Source of the DNA: Diplosphaera chodatii
Taxonomy: Eukaryota > Chlorophyta > Trebouxiophyceae > Prasiolales > Stichococcaceae
Length of the DNA stretch: 64,000 bases
Direction: 5' to 3'
Assembly: GCA_032358165.1 (NCBI GenBank)
Contig: JAALGY010000061.1
Location: forward strand, 1,860,001-1,924,000
Part shown: in pieces, positions 53,768 to 64,000 of the stretch
Position numbering within the stretch: position 1 is the first letter of the stretch
Layout: the number at the start of each line of letters is the position of its first letter
Translations under genes and position numbers: made by a program
Notes under the pieces: model-generated
Seen by the model: the letters and a program-made list of their open reading frames with translations, nothing else
Told to the model about the DNA's origin: nothing
Database searches by the model: none

Positions 53768-56700
53768 CTACTTTGGCTTCGCGCCAAATCTCTCGACCAG
53801 CAGCTCCCGCAGCTTCGGCAGCAGCGTCTCCTCGTCTGCCGGGATGCCCTTTTCGAACTCGGAGGCGAGCTGCGCGTTTTCGCCGATGGATCCGCCCAGG
53901 AAGATGCGCACGCCCTCCACCGCCTTGCCGTCCTTCTTAGTGGGGCAGCCCATCAGCCCGATGTCCGCCACTTGCGCCTGGCCGCAGGAGTTGGGGCAGC
54001 CGGTCCAGTGCATGCGGATGCCGGGCGGGATGTCCAGCTGCGCCTCCAGCTTCTCCACGACCGCCAGCGCGCGGTTCTTGGTCTCGATGAGCGCGATGCC
54101 GCAGAACTGGGCGCCGGTGCAGGACACCAGCCCCCGCGACAGCGGCGGCGCCTCAATCAGGTACTTCTGGAACAGCGGCTCCTGCAGCGCGTGAGCAACA
54201 GCAGTCAGTGAGTCAGCGGTGGTGCAGGCAAGTGATGCCTGTCCAGCGGCGGCGCAGCACCACTCATGAACGTCAGGGGTAGCAGGCTGGGAACAGCAAC
54301 AGCATATAGTCTGACACCATGCTGGCATGTAGCTTCTGCACTACCAATTGACAGTGCCAGCACCCCACAGGTTCAGCGCATGTCTGCGGCGGCATCCTGT
54401 AATTCCAAACTGCGGAAGGTATGCAGGTGCACCTGGCGCATCTCGTCCAGGCGGTCCTCCGGGATGTTGGGGAACAGCAGGTTCTGCTCCACCGTCAGCC
54501 GCACCGTGCCGTCTCCATACCTGCGGACCAGTCGTCAGGCAGAAGCTGGATACCCTGCCGGGGACGCAACAGACGGAAGGCAAGCTGTGTTGGCGCAAGC
54601 TGTGCAGGCCAGGGGGGGCAGCTGCTGCAGGCATGAGCGCGCACTTCTCTGCGATGTCGGCAAATGCGAAGAAGTCGTCGGCTGTGATGCGCCCCGCCGG
54701 CACGCAGGCACCCACCCAGAAGTAGCCGTTCTGCCAGACAGAAATGCAACAGATCACGGACGCAGACACTCATCAGGGAAGTGGCCAGTGCCCAAACATC
54801 CAGCGGCTGGCAATGCGTGGGTGACTGTGCTTTGCCCTGTTCATGTTTGTGACCCAAAGCAGCACCTGCTTCTGCGGGTGGATGCCCAGCACGTCGCGCC
54901 GCTCCCAGGCTGTGTCATATGTCACGTGCACACCCTGCAGCAGCGGCCAGCACACAGTTTTGCTTTGTCACTTTCCTGTGCAAGGCGCAGGCCAGGCAGA
55001 AGCAGTGAAGGCAGGCGAGGGAAGCACGCAGGGGTAGATTCCTCCGCCCCGCCTGGTCACATGCTGAGCACCGCACAGGCTTGGGCACCCTGCAGCGGGT
55101 AGAGCGCACCTTGGACAGCGTGTCCCCCATGCGGGCGGCGACGGCCTCCCGGAACCTGTCCACCCCCCAGTTCTCCACCAGCCACATGAGCCGCGCCTTC
55201 TGCCTGTCCGTGCGCTCCCCGTTGTCTCTACGCAGCAGCAATCATCGCGTCAGTTCCGTTCTCAGGGTCAGCGGCTGTGGCACAAGACGAGAGCGGCACC
55301 CAGCAGGAACACCGCAATGACGCACCAAAGGTGGGCAACAAGTGTGTGTGACAACCTCTGGTCAGTACAGCGTGTGGGGGGCGCACCTGTACACCTCCAG
55401 CAGCGCCTTGCAGTAGGGCACCACCTGGGCCTGCGTGAGGAAGGTGTCGCCGTCCATCGACACCGCGTTGCGCTTGATGCTGAAGTAGCCGCCCAGCTCC
55501 ACGTTGAAGCCGACCTGCGGGCGCGGCAGCACTACGGTTGGGCTGCTGCGGAAACTGACTGCCGGGATTACATCCTGTGCTTGCTGGGCGACAGCTGCGG
55601 CGGCTGTACATCGGGCCAGCCATGCAGCCGGCACAGCTGTTGCGCACTGGCAACCCAGCAGTGGAGCATGTCAGAAAGAGGACAGACAGATCTGGCCGAC
55701 AGCCACATCATTTGCAACGAAAAACCAGCAAGCTGGCACCTCGCCGGTGTCGGGGTGCTGCACGGCGACCAGGCCCACGTCGTTGATGTGGGTGTGCGGG
55801 AAGTCGTCGCGGCTGGGGGACAGCGCGATGTTGAGCTTGCGCGGCAGGTTGGCCAGCTCCGCGTTGCCCTTCCCGCCGGCGGTGTACATGTCGTTGATGG
55901 CTGCGCAGGAGATCAGGCGTGTGCCTCAGCCACCAGCCGCCAAGTTCCGCACGAGGCACCGGTGATACCAGGGTTTCAGACACGGACTGGCCGAGCTGTG
56001 CTGTGCATGCAGCCCTAGCCGCAGACTGGCCCGTCGGCGTGCCGGGTGACCGGCGAGCCTTGGGCAGGGTGCAGCTGTGCATCACCAGATGCTTAATTTT
56101 CCCTGCGCGATGGTGCACACCTGTGCTCAGCGGCCGCACGTCCAGCAGCTCGTGGGGGTCGATCCCGGAGATGGGGCTGCACGTCATGTTGCGCACGCTG
56201 TCCATCCCTGCATGAGCCACAAAGCACATAGGTCACAGGAATGCCTTCCAGATAGACGGTGTCACTCTGGGTGCCATGGACTGCACGCCCATTGCAGCAA
56301 TGCATGGTGGACTGCACCCAGAGCTGGTTCATCACGCACACAGGAAGCTGGAGGAAGCGCCTGCGACCGACCTGTCGAGACGCTGGAGAGGCCGACCGCC
56401 TGCAGGCCGGAGAAGACCGCGTCGGCCTCTGCCAGCGTGATGCCGCGCAGCTGGATGTTGGAGCGCGTGGTGATGTCGCCGCAGCCTGCAAGTTGACACA
56501 GGTTCCAGCCAGTGTTGCAGACTGATGCAATGCGATGTGTCTACATGCAGATGTCTGCGGGCACAAGACATACACAGCAAGTCAGTGGCAGATCGCACCA
56601 TCAGCGCCGTATGGCTTGATCGCATTGCCCAGGAAGCGCAGCTGCTCCGTATTCAGCTCGCCATTGGGCACCTACGGCAATTTTCACAGACATCACTGAT

Positions 56701-58013
56701 CAACATCTTGCTGCAGGATCGGGAGGAGCACTCCGATGTCGTACGGCACCAGGATCGCAGCTGCAAGCTGCGGCGGGGTGGGGCCGGCCGGGGCGCACCT
56801 TCAGCCGCATCATGAACTTGCCCGGCGTGCGCTTCTTGCGGTGGAACAGCCCCGCCCACTTCAGCCGCACGTCCACATCGTCGATGTCCAGGTCGTCCCA
56901 GTTGGCCTGCAGCACAGCAGCGGCCACGGGTCACAGGGGACTGCCACACAGCACCCTGCATTGCAGGCGCCCTGCGCGGCGGGCGACCGCTCCACCGCTT
57001 GGGCAAAGCGTGGGCAAGGCTGCGCAGTACTCGGAGGCTGCGGTGCATAATATCAGTTGTGGTGGCGCCTCGTCACCGCCATTGCCACAGTCTGACCAAC
57101 AGGACCATTACCCATGGGTATTTGAAATGAGCACGCCGTGGGCTTTGCGCTCCCGCACCTTGCCCGACCGGATGAGCGCGGCCAGGTCCTCGATCTCGGT
57201 CCACATGACGCTGCCGTCCTTCTGCACCTTCATCTTCTCCGCCTTGTTGGCCTTGCGGTCCAGCGCCCGCGCCTGCAGCAGGGTTGACGGGTTCAGGTCC
57301 GGCTTACGGCTGTGCGCCGATGGCCCGCGTGCGGCTGGAAAGCATCATATGGAGGAGGCCACTAGACCAGTGCTGTGCACCCATGTGCACCTGCACATGA
57401 TGCCTGCCCTGACACCGTCACAGCTGCGCTGCCATGGCGTCATGGCTGGTGCTGTGAGGACGACGCTGCTACACAGTCAGTTGGCTACTGGCAACAGCCT
57501 GCAGCCGTCCTGCTCCCATCTACTGCAGACAGCCCACATGTCAGCTCAAACCCACTTACCCGAGCCTCGTTGGACAGGTACTTGAGGCCGGTCTTGTCCC
57601 AGTCCACGCCCTTCTCCTCCACCAGCGGCTTGAGCTCCTCCGCCAGCGGCTCTACCTTTGCGGCGTCGGCCCCGGCAGGCGGCCGCGGCGGCGCTGCGAT
57701 GGCTGTGACCTGCTGCGAGTGCCGCCGCGCCTGCGGTGCATCATCGCACCGGGATTCACATGTTGCGCACTGACCAGAACGTGCAGGGTGCTTTGCGCTG
57801 CGGTGGACAGCTTGAGGCACTCCGCCGTGCTGGATCGGAGCTGTATGCACGAAGCTGCACCTGTGAGCGAGCTGCCTGGGGTTGCAGCGCCCGCTGCGGC
57901 AGCAGGACACCACGCATGGATCCCGACTGCGTCTGCATCCTGCCGGCGACCCTGCAGCGAAACATCTGAGCATTGCTTTTGAGTGCCAGCAGTAGGCTCA
58001 TCGGTGACAGCAT
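53768..58013 (-). CDS. NII: Ferredoxin-nitrite reductase, chloroplast
   Basis: Fourteen exons (57861-58013, 57560-57730, 57159-57272, 56799-56906, 56599-56671, 56372-56485, 56121-56207, 55740-55900, 55387-55514, 55110-55227, 54866-54934, 54645-54730, 54433-54520, 53768-54181) give an exact 627-aa frame. It reduces nitrite to ammonium in the plastid using six electrons from ferredoxin. A basic, Ser/Gln-rich N-terminus (MLSPMSLLLALKSNAQMFRC...) fits a transit peptide. Recognised blocks are DVDVRLKWAGLFHRKKRTPG, GKFMMRLK, GCGDITTRSNIQLRG, NMTCSPISGIDP, GVHVTYDTAWERRDVLGIHP, QNGYFWVGACVPAGR and DGTVRLTVEQNLLFPNIP. The 4Fe-4S/siroheme Cys pairs are in SCTGAQFCGIALIETK and TGCPNSCGQAQVADIG. It is divergent from NIA, with which it probably shares regulation. 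The stop is TAG. The 5' half of the protein carries a longer linker than plant enzymes. Confidence 0.97.
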
Positions 58014-58991
58014 ACATCACTACAGAGCGCACCCACAGCTAGGGTACATGGAAAGGAACAGCAACATGCTGACAGACACAGGGCAGTATAGAACCTATGT
58101 GTATCACGATCACACACGACTCTCTCTGGCTGCAGGTCCTGCAGTCGCACCCAATTGACTTCGGCCGATGGTGATCCGTGAAGGGTTCCGAACGCAGCCG
58201 AATCTGCAAGCGCCGCCGGATGCGATGCGGCCAGCCCTAGGGTGCTATCAATATCTGCAGCAGATTGGCAGCATCAAGCATGACTTTTGCCTCCGAAACT
58301 GCGACTGCACCTGGTGCCCGTTGGTAGCCCGCAGGTAGAATGTGGAACGGGATAACTTGAAGTCTGCTGCTGCAGACCAGCACATAGTGCACTCTGTTGC
58401 TCGAGCTGCAGCTGACATACGCATGCGGGAGGTTGGGGCCGTTGCGCACCTCGAGCTTCGTTTCCACCCCACGTGAGACCTGTGCTCCCGGTGGTTCAGG
58501 CTGCTTTGCAGCTGCAACACTTCAGCATCAAATGAAGCGTCAGAGACAGTGACTAGCTTGTTGGTAGAATCAGATGCATGCGGGGTCCCCTTGTACGGCG
58601 GCGATCGGCCACATTGCGGGGCTGCACGGAAAGAGGCACTGATCTCGAAATGCTCACTCCCCTGGTTTTGTGTCCGAACTTTGTGGTTCTTCACGCGTCG
58701 GGCACGGCGCCCTGAAACGGCTTGGTGCCCGTGGTGTCTGTGACTTGACGTCGATATCAACACACACCAATCAAGCTAGCTGCTTGCGTTGGTCACTGTT
58801 CTCAGGAAGATTTCACTCCTCGTCGGGTTGCAGCACTGCGTCACCGCTCCGGCAAGAAGCTAGGGTCACCTACAGATCGGTGGCGTCAGGGCACGCATTC
58901 GCATCTTTTCGGCACTTCACAAGCCTTGCAGTTCAGTCTGGGGTAGCCTGACTGCGGTGCAGCCGCTGTCGTTGGAGCTCGCCTCGGGGTG
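58014..58991. promoter_or_regulatory. Shared NII-NIA bidirectional upstream region
   Basis: 978 bp between divergent NII and NIA start codons. Head-to-head nitrate and nitrite reductase genes are commonly co-induced by nitrate. I see no coding block and cannot identify a named regulatory site by eye. Confidence 0.6.
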
Positions 58992-61900
58992 ATGGGGGCC
59001 GGCAGGGATGGCTCCGTCATGGTGCAGACGGCCCCAGGGCTGCCCAACGGCCGTGTTTTGCTCGACAAGCCGTCACTGGAGCACGGCGGCTTCGGTGCCG
59101 CCGCCCGGGCGTCCATCGAGGCCACCCTCAGGCGCGCATCCGGCGAGGCGATTTGCAGCTCAGAGCCCCCAGCGCAGCCCGCTCTGCGGCCAGATGACGA
59201 GGGAACATGGGCGAGGCATGAGCCCGTGACAGAGGTCAGCGGTGCACATATACCTTGGCACTTTCCCTCCACATGTGCATGCTGTGCCTGCCGACACGAT
59301 CTCTGCCTGGTGGGCTCGGACCTTGACTGTCAATCAGAGCAAGAACATCCGCATTATTGCTTATGCCGCTGATGTCTGCAGGTCGACAAGCGGGACAAGG
59401 GCACGCCGGACGACTGGGTCCCGCGGCATCCAGAGCTCATCCGCCTCACCGGCAGGTGGGCTTAACCGGCCACTGCCGCCATCACCATACGCTGAGACTG
59501 AGCTGCATCTGAGGGTAGGACCCGCAGTTTGGCAAGGACATACTATCCCAGTTCTCAGGACCCAGCGTACAGTTCGACGAGGGTGCTGGCCGCACCGTGC
59601 AGGCACCCGTTCAACTGCGAGCCGCCGCCAGAGGTGCTCATGCAGCGGGGGTGGATCACGCCGGTGTCGCTGCACTACGTGCGCAACCACGGCCCCGTGC
59701 CCCGCCTGGAGTGGGGCACGCACAGGTGCAAGCTCAGTCCCATCCGTAGAGCTGTATGTGCAGCTGGGAGTGATGGCCACAACACGCCAGGGCGCAGGCC
59801 AGGCCAGCCGCAACCCGCTCAAACATCGGCGGGTGCCGTCAGTCAGTAAGTGCTGCGACATGATGCTGTGCAGGGTCTCAGTGGGCGGCCTGGTGGACCG
59901 GCCCCGCAGCTTCAGCATGGACGAGCTGGTGTCGCTCCCCAGCGTCACCATCACCTCCACCCTGGTGAGGCTGCCTGCTCGAGCATGGGCTTCAGGATCC
60001 TGGCCGCCTGTTCTGGGGGGCTCCGCCCCTAAGTCATGCAGCAGGTCTCGGAGGTCTGCTGCCACACGCACAAGCAACCTGCCAAGCTGCCATCATGTTG
60101 GCCGCTTCAACAGGGGTGCGACGTCTGGCTCCAGGTGTGCGCCGGCAACCGGAGGAAGGAGCAGAACATGGTGAAGAAGACCAAGGGGTTCAACTGGGGC
60201 CCCGCCGCGACGGCCTGCTCCGAGTGGACCGGCGTCCGCATGTCGGTGCTGCTAAAGTACTGCGGCGTCAGATCAGCAGCCCAGGTAGGGCAGCTCCATC
60301 CTGCACAGCGGCCTCACGGCTGTGACAAGCTTGTAGGCTGCACAGCAGGCTTCCTTGGCTGTGCCCAACTTGCGCGCTGAAATTCGCTGAAGGCGCTGCC
60401 GTTCTCTGACCTGCCGAACACTCTGCTTCACTCGCATGCATGTTGCTGCAGGGCGCGCACTACGTGTGCTTCAACGGCCCCGAGAAGGAGCTGCCGCAGG
60501 GGGACACCACCTACGGCACCTCCCTGCCCCTGGAGAAGGCCATGTACGACGGCAACGACATCCTGGTGAGTCTTTTCGAAGCACGCCCGCCCACGCTACT
60601 GACACCCTGATACCTGCTGCGGCCCCCGGAGTACGCCTGTGTCAAGTGGGCATGGCGTTCTATCGGAGCTGAATGCCAGGGTCTGGCTGAGTGGCGGCTG
60701 CTGTGCATCAGGTGGCGTACAAGCAGAACGGCAGGTGGCTGACCCCAGACCACGGCTTCCCCGTGCGCATGATCATCCCCGGCCACATTGGCGGCCGCAT
60801 GGTCAAGTGGCTGACGGTGCGTGACAGTGTTTTGTAGTGCTTTCCAGAGGCAGTGCCATCGCCTTCAGGGCATGCTGCATGCTTGTCAGCACTCTCAGGG
60901 TGCCTGCAGATAGTGGACGCAGCAACTGCCATTGCCATGACATTCTGCCACACGCCCGTGCAGACGATCGCGGTGACAGAAAAGGAGAGCGACAACTTCT
61001 ACCACTACCACGACAACCGGGTCATGCCGCCGCACGTGGACGCAAAGATCGCAGATGCAGAAGGTGCACATCACGACAGCTGTTGCATGTGTGGTATTAC
61101 GCACAGCACAGGCTGTTCTGCCTGCTGCAGCTGTATGTATGTCGCAAGTGTGTCAAGCACCAGATGGTGTGTATGCAGGCTGGTGGTTCGACCCCGACTG
61201 GATCATCAACGAGCTGGGGATCAACTCCACCATCACCTCTCCAGCGCACGAGGAGGTGGTGACGCTCGACAGCCAGAAGGAGTACGTCATCCGCGGCTAC
61301 GCCTACTCCAGTACGATCCCTCTGAAGCTAATTCCGAGATGGGCAGTACCATCGCAGGAAGATGTGCATATGGACATTCGCAACCTCTGTGCATCGACTG
61401 GACTATGACCTGCTGCATGTGCACCTGCAGGCGGCACCAAGATCACGCGGTGTGAGGTGTCGCTGGACGACGGCAAGACGTGGCGCTTTGCGAAGATCCA
61501 GCGGTTTGCGCCGCCCAATGCAGCCGGCAAGCACTGGGCGTGGGTGCACTACAGCCTCAGCGTGCCCGTGGGTGAGTGCTGCATAGTGTCCTGCGTGCTC
61601 TTGACCTTCCGACTGGCAGCCATTGCATCACCCCACAGAGCCTACAGCCACACCTGACGTTCTGCAGGGGCTGCTTTTCTGTCTGTCTGCTGTCATGTTC
61701 TTCAACTCATGTTTGGGGTCATCAAATCGAGATTCGAATGGTTTGCTTCTTTGCTCCTGCAGTGGACCTCATGCAGGCGCGGGAGATCTGCTGCCGCGGC
61801 TACGACAGCCACCAGAACTCGCAGCCCAACACGTTCACCTGGAACCTGATGGGCATGATGAACAACTGCGTGTACCGGGTCAAGGTGCGCTGCTGTACGT

Positions 61901-63943
61901 GAAACCTCGCAACCAGCACACGGCCTGTGCAGCAGGTTCACCGTGCGCATGTCTGACAGACCTAGGGTGCCAGCAACAACTTGCAACCAGAAGTCAGCAA
62001 TCCGACGATTTCACGTGAGAATGCGCTGTGCAGGTGCACCCCACGACCACAGACAGCGGCCAGTTTGCGCTCCAGTTCGAGCACCCGACGCTGGCCTCCG
62101 GCATCGGCGGCTGGATGAACCGGGCAGACAAGGTGGTGGTCGAGGAGCCCGTCGAGGTACGTTCCATGCCAATGGCAGGCTTTCTGCTTTCATACCTCTT
62201 GACAGTGGCCACTGATAGGACTCCTTGACATATGGGTATCAAGAGGAACACTGGGTTAGGCTGGCTTGTGAGGCAGCCACACACTTAGGGGCGTATCCGT
62301 TTACTTGCCTGCCCAGTCTCACAAACCGGCCTGGGCATGCTGCAGCAGAAGGGGCCGCCAAAGGTGGTCAGCACCTCGCGCAAGATCACGATGGCGGAGG
62401 TGGAGGCGCACAACACCAAGGAGTCCTGCTGGTTTGTGCGCGACGGCAAGGTGTGGCTGCCGCCCTGCACAACCTGCACTCGTCAGTGGCACTCTTGCCA
62501 GAGGTGTAGCATCCGTGTACAGGCTGTCAGCAGTGACATGACCTGTTCAGCCCAAGCCATCTCACCATGCTGCAGGTGTATGACGGCACGCCGTTCATGA
62601 AGGAGCACCCGGGCGGCGCAGACAGCATCCTCATCGTGGCAGGCCAGGTGAGCAGAAGTCCTCGACCTTCGTCCTTGTGACTGCTGCTTCCGGAGCTTAT
62701 TCTCCAGAGGTGCTAAGCAAAGCCCCTCTGCAAGTCGCGACGCCTGAGATGCAATCGTCCGCAAGGGGCTTTTGTGCAATGCAGGACGCCTCAGACGAGT
62801 TCAATGCCATCCACAGCTCCAAGGCCAAGGCCATGCTGGATGACTACCTGCTGGGCGAGCTGACAACAGACGGCATCCCGCCCGCAGGTGCGGTCACGTT
62901 GCTTTGCTGTCATCCTGCTGTCGCTGCCGAAGCCTTCAAAACTGCTAGATCATGGGCATGTTCATTGAACATCAGAACTTGCATCGCTGCAGCAGAAACA
63001 GGTGCAGGCTGGCTGACGGCTACTCTGATGCGCTTCAGGTGCGCCGCCCAGCCAGGCAGCGGCAGAGCGGGACGCTGAGGGGCGGCTGGTGGCGCTCAAC
63101 CCACGGAAGCGCATCAAGTTCGCCCTCATCGAGAAGGAGGTGGGCAGCCGGGTGTCATCACTGCTGGGTGTTCTCGAGTGCACTGCACTGCAGCGCATAC
63201 AGCGCAGTGCACCTGCAGCCACAGCCTTGAACGGCTGGTGGTTACGCCATCTGCCAAGTGCTTCCCAGCACCGCAGATACACACCATAGCTTGCCCATGG
63301 TGCACGGTGCAAACGCAGGTCCTCAGCCACAACGTGCGGCGGTTCCGCTTCGCGCTGCAGTCCGAGAAGCACATCTTCGGCCTGCCGGTCGGGCAGCACG
63401 TGTTCCTGTATGCCAAGTGCGCTTCTGGTCCTCTGTGCTCTGTGCTGTCGTCTCAAGCTCCATGTCTGCATAAATGACACCCAGCTCGGCCTGTAGCACC
63501 TAGGTGCAGGCAGCATCCAGTTCTACTTGATGTGACGGCACCTTAACAGTCCGAGCGCAATGGGTTGGTGCCTTCACGACAGAGTGAACGGGGAGCTGGT
63601 CGTGCGCGCCTACTCGCCAGTCAGCAGCAACGATGACATGGGCTACTTCGAGCTCGTCATCAAGGTGCGCTGGGTTTGCCACTGTGCAAGTCTCCATCGT
63701 GCACTGCCTGCCCAGGAGAACTTGCAAGAGCACACCGCAGCAAACAGATGTGGCTTCTGCACCCAGATGCAGCTGGTGGCAGTGCTAAGTCGTCGTTCCC
63801 AACGTGCAGGTGTACCGGCCGGGGATCGACCCCAAGTTCCCGGACGGCGGCAAGATGAGCTGCCACCTGGACAGCCTCGCCATCGGGGACTGCATCGAGG
63901 CCAAGGGCCCCATGGGCCACGTCACGTACCTGGGCTGCGGCAG
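58992..63943 (+). CDS. NIA: Nitrate reductase, NAD(P)H-dependent (3' end outside window)
   Basis: Nineteen exons are visible: 58992-59234, 59382-59455, 59603-59725, 59874-59964, 60135-60284, 60452-60565, 60712-60816, 60964-61063, 61179-61310, 61431-61571, 61763-61884, 62034-62156, 62346-62450, 62576-62647, 62785-62887, 63060-63139, 63319-63416, 63583-63664 and 63810-63943. They are in phase for 730 codons. The enzyme reduces nitrate to nitrite in the cytosol. The Mo-pterin domain has [37 protein letters not shown] (Cys ligand of Mo), [20 protein letters not shown] and [11 protein letters not shown]. The dimer interface follows ([36 protein letters not shown]). The cytochrome b5 domain has heme ligands in EHPGGADS and [12 protein letters not shown]. 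The FAD domain has [18 protein letters not shown] (RxYSP) and [15 protein letters not shown]. The reading frame ends at the exon boundary 63943. The NAD(P)H domain is cut off by the window end, not by mutation. Confidence 0.97.
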
Positions 63944-64000
63944 GTGAGCGCAGGCTTGACTTGCTTGCAGCAAAGTCACTGCCATCACCATTTCGCCCCA

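Noticed and set aside
58992..63943. Truncated or pseudogenised nitrate reductase
   Set aside because: All 19 visible exons are in frame and carry the Mo, heme and FAD residues. The missing NAD(P)H domain is explained by the end of the window.
1..64000. CRISPR arrays, IS elements or bacterial operons
   Set aside because: No regular repeat-spacer pattern or transposase was seen, and the gene structure is plainly eukaryotic.

Overview
This window is nuclear DNA of a green alga. GC-rich exons are separated by many short (roughly 80-350 bp) spliceosomal introns. There is a complete ferredoxin-nitrite reductase with a chloroplast-type N-terminus, a plant-type nitrate reductase, an NAR2/NRT3 nitrate-transport partner, a mitochondrially targeted DnaJ and TGTAA-like poly(A) signals. 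Short telomere-like motifs of the TTTAGGG type lie in several introns. A Chlorella-like trebouxiophyte is the best guess; this is inference from gene content and style, not from a marker gene. I built exon models by hand from splice sites and conserved protein blocks. Where I give exon coordinates the reading phases close across all introns unless I say otherwise.

Layout. 1-1.5 kb: 3' part of a PyrP2-type HAD phosphatase (+). 2.5-3.9 kb: SEC11 signal peptidase subunit (+). 5.4-8.3 kb: orphan 7-TM protein (+). 9.0-10.1 kb: DUF6891-like protein (-). 11.5-14.0 kb: single-TM coiled-coil protein (+). 14.9-19.2 kb: AATF/Bfr2 ribosome-biogenesis factor (-). 19.5-32.9 kb: three tandem pentameric ligand-gated ion channel genes (+). 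33.4-36.7 kb: mitochondrial DnaJ without a zinc finger (-). 37.5-39.4 kb: orphan multi-TM protein (+). 40.2-46.1 kb: membrane-anchored TPR protein (+). 46.8-64 kb: nitrate assimilation cluster NAR2 (-), SNM1/Apollo nuclease (+), NII (-), NIA (+, cut by the window end).

The most unusual region is the ion-channel array. All three genes encode full pentameric channel subunits (591, 602 and 636 aa) with a signal peptide, ligand-binding domain, M1-M4 and a long M3-M4 loop. They share an insert with eight conserved cysteines that I do not recognise from animal or bacterial members. They lack the cysteines of the canonical Cys-loop. The first and third copies have 22 and 19 exons, including 8-, 11- and 14-nt microexons. 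The middle copy has only one intron, at the same place and phase as the first intron of copy 1, which is the signature of cDNA-mediated intron loss.

The nitrate genes form a functional unit: NAR2 supports high-affinity nitrate uptake, NIA reduces nitrate to nitrite in the cytosol and NII reduces nitrite to ammonium in the plastid. NII and NIA are divergent and share a 978-bp upstream region. A DNA-repair nuclease gene sits between NAR2 and NII.
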